Notes: generated by a model from the sequence alone, not told the origin. 64,000 nucleotides of DNA from Naematelia aurantialba (GCA_021527695.1 JAKFAO010000001.1:496001-560000); one strand, 5' to 3'; positions 34,001-48,136 are shown, counted from the stretch's first letter. A program made the numbers and translations.

Positions 34001-36352
34001 CCTACGCCTGCAAGAGATGCTCAGACCCTTCGGCGCGAGTTGGAGGAGAAGCGAAAAGAGGCAGCGAACGGTTCGGCCAGAGCAGCAGAGTGCGTGCATT
34101 ATAATGTTATGTACTTTGGCTGACCCCCGTAGGCTGGCGAGCAGTGCCAACGACAAGGCCGGGACACCGTCAGCGGCTCCGGATGTGAAGCGTGAGACGC
34201 CGTCGGTTGTTCCGTCCGGGCCACGAGCTACCCGCCAAGCTTCATCGAACCCAGGCACGAATGGGACAACTGAGCCGGTTAAGGGAGCTGCAGTCAATGA
34301 GGCTAAGCCTGTTCCTACGGGACCCGCACTATCCGGCAGCCCCAGTGCTCTTCCGTCTAAACCGGGATCATCCATGGCTCCTCCCGCACCCGTGTCGATT
34401 GAAGAAGAACGGCGGCTCGCTCGCGCTCGCAAGTTCGGCACAATCTCTCAGGCTCTCCCGCCGACTGGTCCTTCCGCAGCCTCGTCGAGCTCCAAAGTTG
34501 ACTCTGGGGCGACTGCTTCTCCCCACTCTCGAGTCGAGGAATCGATCAAGGGCGAGTCGCCAGCCGCGTCGCCGGCTCACAGAACACGGCGTAGCGGCAG
34601 TGTCGAGAGTCGTCTTAGCGAGCGATCTCGGCGTGATCGTCGGGTTCATGATGACAAGGAAAGGGAGAGGGAGCGAGGAGACATTGCACGAAACGGAGAG
34701 AGTGGGAACGATGATCGAAGTAAAGATGACAAGCCATCTGCAACTCCATCCGCAACGGTTGAGAGCGAGACCGAACGACAGAGGTTACTCGCTACGCGAG
34801 ACGGAGCGTTGGAGAGTAGGGATGGGGCTAGACGGTCTTCTAGGGAGGAGAGGAGGCGGGAGACGGATAAAGAGCGGGATGAACGGAAGGCTAAGGAGAG
34901 GGAACGTGAACGAGAGCGAGATAAACGGGGTAGCGATGCTGGGCCCAAGAGGAAACGAGAGGACGAGCTAGTGAGTGTAGAGTCTTTTTCTATTTCAGCA
35001 ACAGCGTATTTTTTCAACTTAATCACGACTCCGCGCGCGTTAAAAGCTGAAAGACTTGTTGCTAATGGCCTCACAGCCTCGGCGTATCGACGACCCCAGA
35101 GACCGGGACCGCGACCGAGCTGTCAGCCATCGTCGAGATGGTCGTGAGCCGAGACGAGACGAGAGGCGACACGACAGACGAGACGATCCCGCAGACGAGA
35201 GACGAGACCGAGATCGGCGTGATGACCGCGAACCGCCCCGGCGAGACGAACCTCCTAGGCGAGATGATCCCCGAGATGATCGCGATCGCACTCGACGACG
35301 ACGGGAGCGTGACGTGCGAGACGCGCGGGACAGCAAGGACCCACGGGACACTCGCGAATTACTGCCTAGTGAACCGAGGCGAGAGCGCAGTGCTGAGAAG
35401 CCGCGAGAAGATCGCGATCGCCGCGAGACACGATCCACCCGTGGGTCTACGGCGGACGTCAATGCCCAGAATGGTGATCGTACCCCAAGGCGGGATGAGA
35501 CGCCTCGAATGGTTGATGCCCGACCCGATACTCGAGGGGCTTCCGACCGGATAGTTGAAGCTCCCAGGACGAGACAGTCAGAGGTGAGCGGCGGGGCCTT
35601 TGCTTCGTCCTGCTTGTTGTAGTCCTGCTTGTTGTAGTTTTCACTTGCTGTGCTTGTTGTCCTGATTTCGCTGGGTTCCGCTTGTTGTTCTAGTTTCCAC
35701 TTTTTCTGCTGTTCGTGTTAGTCTACTTGGTCCAGAGCTGATCGTGTCTAGGGGACGCGTCCATTGCCTGTTCGACCTGAAAGGCCAGAGACACCGCGCG
35801 CATCACGGCCTGCTGACTCTACCAATGGCGCGGGAGCTGGAGCAGGAGCAGGCAGTGGAGCGCCTCGTGGCCCCCATGCACTTCCTGCACGGCCTGGTCC
35901 TGCCGGCGATTCATCGCGATCCGCCAGCGGCACCGGCGGCGAGTTGGCCGCGAGGATGGGTTCGCTCCGAGACCGCGAACACGACCCACGATCCGAGGCG
36001 GTCGGACCGGCGGCGGATGATGATCGTTCAGCGGCGGGCGCGGGCTCACGCAAGCGCCCCATGGATGGTGAGTGTGGCTCGGGAGTCCACGTCGTTTACC
36101 TGGTCAAACTTCATGTCCGCATTGTCTCATGGCTCTGTGTTCACACTGTCTCATGGCTCTGGCTCTCCGGTTCTACCTCGTTTATGTGCCGCGTATCCCT
36201 TGGTCCCGGCGCTGACGTCTCTAGAAGGTCCTCCATCGCGAGAAAAGTCGCCTGGTACCGGCAAGCGGGTCAAGATCGATCGCGGGCGCATGCAGAGGGC
36301 CGGGCGGGAGGGGATCAATCGAATGATGGGGGGCGCTATGAGGGACAAGTGA
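28061..36352 (+). CDS. THO2: THO complex subunit 2 (THO2/THOC2)
   Basis: Largest subunit of the THO complex, which couples transcription elongation to mRNA packaging and export. The gene covers 8.3 kb and encodes more than 2,000 residues in many exons. Markers are GYIPSIIPNLILTPDYP, KYNLLRESSEGFAALIVLLT, WPKILSLIGYFNLSPPRVLD, NHWRFYLDLLRCSPWG, LSIGDVPSAQYLLAKHPWLA, LRPWLDIIRRSLLPALSASD-like helices, LWALVGHFPYTVRYALYGEW, QVKSYSNIGEFIIEAGRYMN, RSRDFPKALRPTMEQARDLL-like sequence, QLWYVALISKF and MTDLDAWHNDEAVYKREALG, which are the THO2 middle and C-terminal domains. The C-terminus is highly charged: RSRRDRRVHDDKERERERGD, then an Arg-Asp repeat region (35080-35460) and a last exon ending MMGGAMRDK. 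A similar charged tail occurs in human THOC2. Exon borders in 33200-36350 are approximate. Confidence 0.88.
33079..33213. repeat. TCACCTTTCTCC-type tandem repeat in a THO2 intron
   Basis: About six imperfect copies of a 21-27 bp unit built on CTCACCTCACGGTTCACC/TTTCTCCTCAC between the GNQFRQIYAKF-type exon and the next THO2 exon. It is bounded by GTGCGT near 33072 and a late CAG acceptor. Confidence 0.75.
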
Positions 36353-37013
36353 GGTCTGCAATCAAAGCCCGCAGAGGTATCGCCCTCAGTCAGAGCGGCA
36401 AATTGTGTAGGGAGGCCGCTTGTCCTAGTGTCCTGCACGTCTGTGTGGAGGGGATGGCAGGCGGCGGAGATCGCGAGGGATGATCGGTATTGTAGCGCCT
36501 AGCAGCATTTGCATGTCCCGTGTCCCCACTTTCACACCGTTCCCACCGACCGGCTACAGCTCACAGCGTCCGTCCTGTCTTGATCGCCTATTTGCATGAT
36601 AGTGGTCTGCCATATTCTGCCATACGATGTCGTCACGCACTTTGTATTTCCCGAGCATCGGTCGGAGCGTGAGCCAGGGGCCAGTCGCCGGGGGACCGGG
36701 GGCCAGCGAAGACAGAGAGAAGAGTATATGTACAGGATCCAGTATCGTTTTAGCCAATGCCCGCTGCGCCGTCGTAAACAAATATCCGACTTGCGATCCA
36801 CGGGTCCGCACGTACAGTAGACGCGGTTTTACTCTCTCTTTGCTGGTTGGTGCTTGCCGTTGCTAGCTGCTGCTGAAGGCCGGTGAGCTGCTGCTGAAGG
36901 CCGGTGAGCTGTTGCTGAAGGCCGGTGAGCTGTTGCTGCGGGCCGGTGACGCTGCGTGGAGCTGTGGATGGCGATAGCGATAGCGATTGGGTAGGAGCGA
37001 GTCGACGGTCAGG
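36353..37013. promoter_or_regulatory. Region upstream of crtYB with four 21-bp direct repeats
   Basis: About 660 bp between the THO2 stop and the crtYB start; it must hold the THO2 terminator and crtYB promoter. At 36866-36949 there are four head-to-tail copies of a 21-bp unit (core CTGAAGGCCGGTGA; copies 1 and 2 identical, 3 and 4 with one or a few changes), ending 64 bp before the crtYB ATG. A stop codon directly precedes the only long frame through the repeats and no ATG leads into it, so it is probably not coding. Confidence 0.8.
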
Positions 37014-39947
37014 ATGCTGCGGTACATGGACATGTGAGTGTTTCGTGTGGGTTTCCGTCTATCTCGTGGGTTGGTCTCGTCTGGCTGCGTCTCGCGGCAG
37101 GAGTAGCTAGCTCACACCACACCACACACACCACACCGCATGCTACGAGACGATAGCACAGGTCGAGACAGAACGACACGAGACATAGCGAGACACGAGA
37201 CGTGACAGCTAACTCTCTAGACATGTGTATTTCCTCGTCCCGCCGATCCTCGTGCTGGCGGCGCTGTATCGCCCGCTCTTTGGCCGGAGGACGGCGCTCA
37301 AGCTCCTCTGGCTAGCGACGATGGTGCGTCTACCGTCATCGTCTATCGTACGGTCTGGCCTCCAGCGTCGATTGTCTAGCGTCTCGTCTGACTATCCTAC
37401 TGCTCGATCTAGCATCTGACTATCTCACTGCTCGACCACCTGATCCCTGCCCCCGGCCTCCGTATCTCACCTGACAAGGCTGATCTGTGTGCTCGCAGGC
37501 GACGGTGTGGACTACGCCATGGGATAATGTACGTCTGTCTCTCCTTGTCTATCTTCTGCCTTCTCCGGCACCCCTTCTTTCCTTCCTTCCCTCGTCTGCG
37601 CCTTCCTCTCCCTCTCTCCCTCTCTCCCTCTCTCCCTCTCTCCCTCTCTCCCTCTCTCCCTCTCTCCCTCTCTCCCTCTCTCCCTCTCTCCCTCTCTCCC
37701 TCTCTCCCTCTCTCCCTCTCTCCCTCTCTCCCTCTCTCCCTCTCCTCCATCGCAACTGACGCCCTCCTCAGTTCATCATCTCCCAGATGGGCTGGAGTTA
37801 TCCCCCCGGCTCGATCATAGGCAAATTATGGCTAGTCCCAATCGAAGAACACATGTTCTTCGTCCTCCAGCCCATCTTGTTGGTGCTGCTGCACGAGGTG
37901 TTTACGCATCGCCGGTTGTTACCGTTCGATATGCCGGCGCGTACCACCATCCAGGTCAAGGCAGCGGTGGAGCTCGCTGCAGGGCTCAGGGTTGTTGGCC
38001 ACACCAAGGAAGGAAGAGCCGAATCCGAGGACGACAAGCAGGGCACAGATGGTGTCGTGGACACCGTGGACAGCGGAAAGACGGCGACGGCGCAGACCCT
38101 TTCACGACGACCCTTGGCCGCCATGGCCTGGATGCTGCTCATGGCGATCGGAGCAGGGTTGGTGGTCGAGGCTCATGGCCTTCAACGGCTGGTCCTGGCC
38201 TTTGGGCCGGATTCTAGAGTGAAACTGGATCTGGGATGGCCAGCACATACTGGACTGGGTCTGGGAATGTCGGCGTTTTACCTCGGCTGGAGCCTGGTGT
38301 GGATCAGCCCCGTCATCGCTTTGTTGACGTACCTCGGTGGTCGAGTCACTAAAGAGGGCTGGTGGGCTTGGGGCGTAGGCACAGCCTGGCTAGTCTGGGT
38401 CGATACGTGAGTCCTCTCTGTTGTCAATCTGCTTTGCTGTGCGCATGTACCGGGACATTGACTGACCAGACAGCATCGCGATTCGGAATGGCGCATGGAG
38501 GATATCGCCAGAAACGAGTCTGGGCTGGCACGTCTGGCAAGACCTTCCAATAGAGTACGTCCTCCTGTACCTCCAGTCGCTAGCTTCCAAGATACTAATC
38601 AACTCAGAGAGTTTATCTTCTTTCTTCTCACTTGCCACCTGGTAATCCTGTCCACGTCGCTCATTTCTCACCTCCATGCTCTGCTGGTCTTATCCCCCTC
38701 GCTCCCGGTATGTCCGCCTGCAAACCCGGTCCAGCACATCTCACTGCTCGCTCGTGTCGTTATGCACCCGCCTGAGATCGATGCTCGGATCCTGCACGGT
38801 CTGGTCGAGGCGGAGGAGACGCTGCGTAAGGGAAGCAAGAGCTTTGAAGCGGCAAAGCTCGCGTTTGGTAGGGAGATACGTATCGGACTGGTAGCTATTT
38901 ACGCGTGGTGTCGCGTCACCGTGAGTGTCTCAGATTATCAGCCTTACATCAGCCCGTATCAGCTCCTATCAGCCGAACGACTGCTCTCTGACGCCGATAC
39001 AGGACGACCTCATCGACGACCTCGTGCCTTCGAGCGGGACGAGCCATACCCAAGTCAAGAGGGCTACCCTTGACAGGATACGCAAACATCTGATCGCAGC
39101 ATACGAAGCATACCCCGCACAATCATTAGAATCGATTATAGGTACGATACCCGGCATGACCGCTTCCCAGAAATCAGCATTCCATTTGTTCGCCAGCCTC
39201 ATCCCGCGCCTCGTTCCAGTGCAGCCCTTTCTCGAGTTGTGCCAAGGCTACGAGACGGATATGCAATTTCACAATCGGCCCATCAAGCTGGAAGACATGT
39301 CCAATGTCGATGGCGACTTGACCGACCATCTGCCGATCAAGACTACTGCCGATCTGTTGCGATACGCCGACAATGTGGCCGGATCCGTCGCATCGGCCAT
39401 TTGTTACCTCGCGTGGTCTACTTTGACGGTTTCGTCTGACCCAGCTCATGCTCTTCGACCGGTCAGAAATCATCCTTCGGCAAGTCACTCGTCCGGTGGT
39501 GACAAGGACCACAGCCACCCCGGGACGCGAGCCTGGATAATAGAAATGTCTCGTGAGATGGGCAGAGCGCTGCAACTCGTCAACGTCTCTCGGGACATTG
39601 CTAAAGACGCCCTAATCTCCCGCTTGTATATCCCTCTCTCGTCCTTCCCTACAGCCTCGGCAGTTCTCGACGTTCTCTACCCCTCTTCCGCCCGCCCTCC
39701 ATCATATAACCCGTACGCCCTATACTCTGAACCGCTACTCGACCTGGCGGATACGCTACGCCAAGCGTCTGAGGGCGCGATCGAACACCTGCCGAGGACG
39801 GCACGAGGCGGGACGAGAGCCATGTCGGCTAGTTATTTCGAGATTGCGGGAGCGATCAGGCTACGAGGTGGACAAGTCGACGCAAGGGGTGTCAAGGTAT
39901 CCAAGTGGCGAAGAGCGTGGGCGGCGGCGCGTGCGTTCTGGCGATGA
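37014..39947 (+). CDS. crtYB: Bifunctional lycopene beta-cyclase / phytoene synthase
   Basis: Fused fungal carotenoid enzyme (crtYB, carRA, al-2): the C-terminal domain condenses two geranylgeranyl diphosphates to phytoene, and the N-terminal membrane domain cyclises lycopene to beta-carotene. A 20-nt first exon (MLRYMDI) joins HVYFLVPPILVLAALYRPLF, then ATVWTTPWDN, FIISQMGWSYPPGSIIGKLW and VPIEEHMFFVLQPILL: the first cyclase repeat with its TTPWDN and PIEE motifs. The second repeat reads WLVWVDTIAIRNGAWRISPE, WQDLPIEEFIFFLLTCHLV. The synthase domain has IYAWCRVTDDLIDDLVPS (first Asp-rich motif), FLELCQGYETDMQF, ADNVAGSVASAICYLAW, EMGRALQLVNVSRDIAKDAL (second Asp-rich motif) and ASYFEIAGAIRLRG. 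All these motifs are intact, so the enzyme is probably active. Neighbours are unrelated; no other carotenoid gene is in the window. Confidence 0.95.
37605..37744. repeat. CCCTCTCT octamer array in a crtYB intron
   Basis: About 17 nearly perfect tandem copies of the 8-bp unit CCCTCTCT filling most of the 243-nt intron 37529-37771, between the TTPWDN exon and the FIISQMGWS exon. It is a long pyrimidine tract on the transcript and ends just before the CTGACGCCCTCCTCAG branch/acceptor. Confidence 0.95.
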
Positions 39948-40343
39948 GACTGTGCATCTGGGACATTTATCATAACATCTACAGGACGGCCACACAGCGA
40001 GGGCTGCAATAGACATAGCGTAGAGGGACACTTGTTCATCACATATCCCTACGACGAGTATCCACAACTCGGAGTACAACATTGATGAGTAACATGCAAG
40101 AATATGATCATGTGCCATTCATTTTAATCTTGCTGCAAATCTGAAACATGGTGCCTGGACAGCCCGTCTCTGCCTCTAAAAGTCCACGACCGCTCCTTTT
40201 TCTTCCTTGTGCTTCCTTCCTTCCTTCCTTGTCTTCTCTCCTGTTCTTTGATTCTTCACGTTCAGCGTTGTTCTGCCCTCCTCCTCTCTGAAGTCTCTTG
40301 GTGTCTGGGTCCTGGAGAGCCGACGGGGCTCGAGGGCGAAGAG
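39948..40343. other. Tandem intergenic region between crtYB and the eIF4E-like gene
   Basis: 396 bp holding the crtYB 3' end and the promoter/5' UTR of the next gene. A TTCCTTCCTTCCTTCC run lies at about 40213-40230. Nothing else recognisable. Confidence 0.5.
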
Positions 40344-42525
40344 ATGGACCCGGCGATCCCAGCGATCACCGTGTGCCCGCCAGGGACACCAAGTCCCCCC
40401 TCCTCTGTACGCTCCGAATCGACCATCGTAGACGCAAACGACGGGAATGATACGCCACCGACATTTGACCGTGCGCCAAAACACGATTTCGCGTTGCAGG
40501 GTTTCCAGACACAAGATGCGCTGAACAAGCTGGTTCATGCGTTGAGCGTACATGATATTCAGCAGCAGCTGAATTCTGTGAGGTCGTGGTCCGCGCTCGG
40601 TCCGTTTAACGTCTACGACATTGAGCCTTCCAGTCGACCAGCCTCGCAGTCTCAATCGTCCCAGCCGCCAGGTGCCCAACTTCAGAGCACTCGACCGCAA
40701 GGCTCTCTACCCCAGAACTCGACCCATCACCAACTCATAACGGGTTGGTCACCATCAGAAACCCCCACACAAACGTCATCATCGGCAGGAGCGGTAACCT
40801 CATCGTCACCGTCTACGAACTTTGTGCATGCAGCGGCGAGGGGAAAGAAAATGACCATCGAGGAGTTCCCGGAACCATCAAGCGACGGTCATGGTAAGAG
40901 AGAAGCGAGCGAGTCGGAGAAAGGGAAGGGGGAGACAAAATTGGAAGATACAGAGTCTGATGGTACTGTGAAGGGGAAGGACGCTGGTGAGAAGAAGAGG
41001 AAGAAAAAGTCCAAGAAGAAGAAGAAGAAGGGAGCGGCAGGCACAGGAGTGGTGGCGGCGGTCTCGGAAAAGAAGGACGAAGATGCAGTTGAAAGGGTGC
41101 TCGCTTTGGACGATCACGAGGTTGACGCCGTCATGGTGGACCTGACAGATACGGTGGACAAAGCGGACGGGGGGAAGGAGCGAGTGGACACTCCGCGGGT
41201 AGCAGGTTTGGATGCGTTGGTTACGCCGGAAGCAGTGGCGAAAGGGGAGATCAACAAGCCCGCGAGGGAGAAAGCATCGAGTCCGACACAAACGGGGTCA
41301 GATCAAAGACCAGACGCAAATGATCACCATCGAGAAGAAACCAAAGTCGCCTCACCCCGCACGGCGGACAGTCCCGCCGATCGCTCTCAGAGGAACCAGG
41401 ATTCGCCTGAACCCGGAGAACCAGGAATGGAGGCCACGACCTTCCCTACTCCGCAGATCAGCATCACTGTTCTTCCGCCTGATGATTCCTCTTTCCTCTC
41501 TCCTGAGAGAGTCACGTCCGAGTTATCCCCTCCCCATCCTGACGAGGAAGTGGGAGTCAAAATGCCAGGCATCATGGTTGAGTGAGTCTATTCCTAGGAT
41601 GTGGAGCCGGAAACTGCATATTCAGGTTGTTGCCTGCATTGTGACTGACGCGAGGAAGAACCCCAACCAGACCGTCGAACGATGCAGAGGATACTACCGA
41701 ATCACTTGGCGATCAAGGCACTTCGCGAACGACCCATTCTTCACCTTCTACAGAACCCCCCGTGACGCCACCGCCAAATCCGCTCGAGTCCGACGACGTG
41801 GTGGGCATCGTCCTCCCCGAATCGGGTAGTCTAGCCGTGGAACGGAGGTACCCTCTACAGGACTCGTGGACACTCTGGTTTTCTGATACGTCGGACAGCA
41901 AGATCCGGCCGATCCGGCGTAGTGTGGACTCACCGTCTGCTGAAGACTATTCGCACGGCCTGTTCAAGATTTTCACCACCAACGAGCTCGATAATTTTGC
42001 TGGGTCATGGAAAGCGTTGAGAAGACGTATCGCAGAGAAGAAAGGTCGGGACATTGAACCGCCCGGTCACCCCATGTGGCGCGGCACTGAAGGTCTGGGG
42101 ATGCAGGCTCTACCTGACGACAGCAACTTCCACTTTTTCCTCACAGGAGTCCAGCCCATGTGGGAGGACCCACAGTGTGCGCGCGGTGGCAAAATCATGC
42201 TGAGCAACTCGCCAGTTGTGGTACGTAATCCTCTATAAAGTTCCGTGGCTCAGACTCATGTTAGCCAAAGCTCGATGTGCTGTTCTACGAGACGGTGCTG
42301 CTACTCATCGGTGGATCGCTGTACGACCACTGCCCGGCACCTGCAGGCTCTGATGCCAGGGTTCTTGGCGCGGTCTTGTCAAAGCGCAAGATGGCTACAA
42401 GGGTCGAGATATGGATAGGCGGGAGTGGCGAGCTGCATCAGACGTGGGTCAGCCGGGTCACGCAGTACCTTGCGGGGTACTTTCCGAATCACAAGGTGTA
42501 TCCGTACAAGGCGTTTGCGAGGTAG
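40344..42525 (+). CDS. Divergent eIF4E-family cap-binding protein with very long N-terminal extension
   Basis: Three exons; the second joins through a GTGAGT...AAG intron (about 41585-41659) and the third near 42222-42267. The first 410 or so residues are low complexity: Ser/Gln/Pro-rich, then charged with a lysine run (KKRKKKSKKKKKKGA), then Pro/Ser/Thr-rich. The C-terminal domain is an eIF4E fold: RRYPLQDSWTLWFSD, LFKIFTTNELDNFAGSWKAL, FHFFLTGVQPMWEDPQCARG, LFYETVLLLIGGSLYD, RVEIWIGGSGE. The PMWEDPQ and EIWIGG tryptophans that hold the cap and its phosphates are present. I see no equivalent of the first cap-stacking tryptophan (W56 in human eIF4E). It resembles the class II (4EHP/eIF4E2) group more than the main translation factor, which suggests a regulatory role in mRNA repression or stress. 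Start is the first ATG of a long open frame. Confidence 0.8.
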
Positions 42526-43222
42526 CGAGGGGGATAGAAGGACATACAGATGGAGTCGGGAGCATTAAGTAAGATACATAAAGAGATGACCTCTTTCCTG
42601 GAGGGCCAGAGGCATGTGCATAGTGGAAAAGTCACATCCCATGCATCTGTACCATATACGGAGGCAGTGGCAAATCTACATCTACGACGACGACGATGAC
42701 GACGATATAATCGACTTGGCAATGCCAGCCACTTCAGGGAGCGGTGGAAGCGGAGGGTCACTGGAAGAGATGATCACTGACGTGGTTTATATCCCTTGAG
42801 CCAGCGGATGCATGGACGGTAACGATGCGACTTTACTGCCTCTCGTGGTCCGTGACGGCGGACGGACGATGAGCAAGGAGAAACAAACGTGGCATTCGTT
42901 ATCAACTCGCGTCGCGTCGCGTTTTGCCGTCCAACGCGTCTGCTCATCTTTCCTCCACCCGATTTCAGACTTTGCATTCGAGACTCGCTCCCTCGCCTAC
43001 TTTGCATTCAGACTGCGCTGTTGCCTGAACACACCTGCCGCTTGTCCAACTAGACCTAGAAACAAATACAAAGGTCGGTTGAGGAACCGAAGAACTGCCG
43101 AAGAATTCGAGAGCCTGCGACTAGAGACCTGTGGCTAGGGCACCTGCACCGAGAGACTTTGCGACTCGGGAAGCTGCAACGAGAGATCCTTCGACGAGCG
43201 ACCGACCCACACCCCCAGCAAA
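42526..43222. promoter_or_regulatory. Region upstream of MCM6, with GAC/GAT run
   Basis: About 700 bp, the longest gene-free stretch. It contains a short GACGATGAC run at about 42683-42706 and an E2F/MCB-unlike but CG-rich segment near 42900-42920 (AACTCGCGTCGCGTCGCG). ACGCGT (MluI cell-cycle box), the usual MCM promoter element, appears only as the close match AACGCGTC at about 42934. Confidence 0.5.
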
Positions 43223-46979
<3,757 letters not shown>

Positions 46980-47149
46980 GGGTTGTCAGAGTATCAGCAT
47001 GCTCATGCATGTATGGCCAGTCACCCAGACGGGTGTGGTGCATATCTTCTGCTCAGCCCGATCGCTGCTGCATGCTTTCTGCGACGGGCAAACGTCGCTC
47101 TTACGAGCCCCGTAGCAAGTGATGGATGCGGATACATGCAAATGTGTGA

Positions 47150-48136
47150 TCATGCTGATGCCTCACCGCCACCTTGCTTGTCTTTCAAGTCCTTCTCCAA
47201 TCCCTGCAGCGTGCGGACAAGCCCACCGCCCCCAGCGCTCTGCAAGGTACCGAGCAGGTTTCTCCCCGTACCCTGCAGCAGGCCAATCACCATGCTCCTC
47301 AGGGTATCGAGCTCGTCTAGCTTTGCGACCTGCTCGACCTCTTCGGCGGCCATGAGCCGTGTGCCCTCGAGCAAGCCTACGACGAGCTGGAATCTCGGCT
47401 GCTTGGGTGCAGGGACGTTGTCGCGCTGAGCCTGCTTGATAGCGCGGTTGACGGCGCGCAAGACCTGCGTGAGGTAGGGCGGCGAGATGGATGGGCAGGT
47501 GAGGATCGCGGTCTGGCCCGTGAGGTACGGCTTGAACGGAGTGTCGAGGGAGCCGAAGACGCCGGTACGCGTGACGGTCAGCTTGATCCGAGAGGGGTGT
47601 TTGATGAATCCTTCTTCGACGGCTGCTTGCCCTGCCGTCCCCGCTGCCGCTGCCGCTGCCGACTCGGAAGCGGACGCTTTCCTCTTCGATCCCGCTGACG
47701 CTGAGGAGGACGATTTGCTCGGTTTCGACTTCGATTTCGATGAGGAGGGGGACGAGGACGAGGCAGAGCGGGAAGAGGGGGGCGCGGCGAGGGTGAGCGA
47801 TTTGGGCAGAGGAACGCGTTTGAGGGCGATCCTCAGACGCTCGCTATCTCCTGCCGAGAGGTTGTCGTGTTTGAACAGAAGGACCAGCTGGCTGCCCTCG
47901 AGGAGATGCGAGTAGTAGGCATGCAGATACGCTTTACGCTCGACGTACACCCGCGTGGACTTGGTACGTGGTGGCAGGGGGATCTCTCCTGCCGACGCAG
48001 TGGGGTTGGCGCGGGGCGACGCCGGGGTCAGAGTGGTCGGGATTGACGATGGGGGCGGAGGGGGGCGGGAGGACGGTGTCGCGAGCAGCCGCGCCGAGGG
48101 CGCCACGAGCAGGCGGGTCGTGGGGCGGAATGACAT
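47150..48136 (-). CDS. Mitochondrial large-subunit ribosomal protein uL10m
   Basis: Intronless gene of 328 residues. It begins with an Arg/Pro/Ser-rich presequence (MSFRPTTRLLVAPSARLLAT), then the L10 N-terminal domain: KSTRVYVERKAYLHAYYSHL, LEGSQLVLLFKHDNLSAGDS, ERLRIALKRVPLP. A Ser/Lys/Ala-rich low-complexity insert of about 70 residues (with KRKASASESAAAAAAG) separates it from the second half: HPSRIKLTVTRTGVFGSLDT, FKPYLTGQTAILTCPSISPP, YLTQVLRAVNRAIKQAQR, RFQLVVGLLEGTRLMAAEEV and DTLRSMVIGLLQGTGRNLLG. This layout matches bacterial L10 and yeast Mrpl11-type proteins. It binds the stalk base of the mitochondrial ribosome. The insertion has no counterpart in bacterial L10. It is convergent with MCM6 and divergent from RPN9. 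Confidence 0.88.
   Translation of the reverse strand: MSFRPTTRLLVAPSARLLATPSSRPPPPPSSIPTTLTPASPRANPTASAGEIPLPPRTKSTRVYVERKAYLHAYYSHLLEGSQLVLLFKHDNLSAGDSERLRIALKRVPLPKSLTLAAPPSSRSASSSSPSSSKSKSKPSKSSSSASAGSKRKASASESAAAAAAGTAGQAAVEEGFIKHPSRIKLTVTRTGVFGSLDTPFKPYLTGQTAILTCPSISPPYLTQVLRAVNRAIKQAQRDNVPAPKQPRFQLVVGLLEGTRLMAAEEVEQVAKLDELDTLRSMVIGLLQGTGRNLLGTLQSAGGGGLVRTLQGLEKDLKDKQGGGEASA

Noticed and set aside
36866..36949. CRISPR-like array
   Set aside because: The units are contiguous without spacers and the DNA is eukaryotic.
36850..37110. Possible upstream exon of crtYB through the 21-bp repeats (LLLKAGE heptads)
   Set aside because: The frame is preceded by a stop, has no ATG, and the conserved protein starts neatly with MLRYMDI at 37014.
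37014..42525. Carotenoid gene cluster
   Set aside because: Only crtYB is carotenoid-related; THO2 and the eIF4E-like gene beside it are unrelated housekeeping or regulatory genes.
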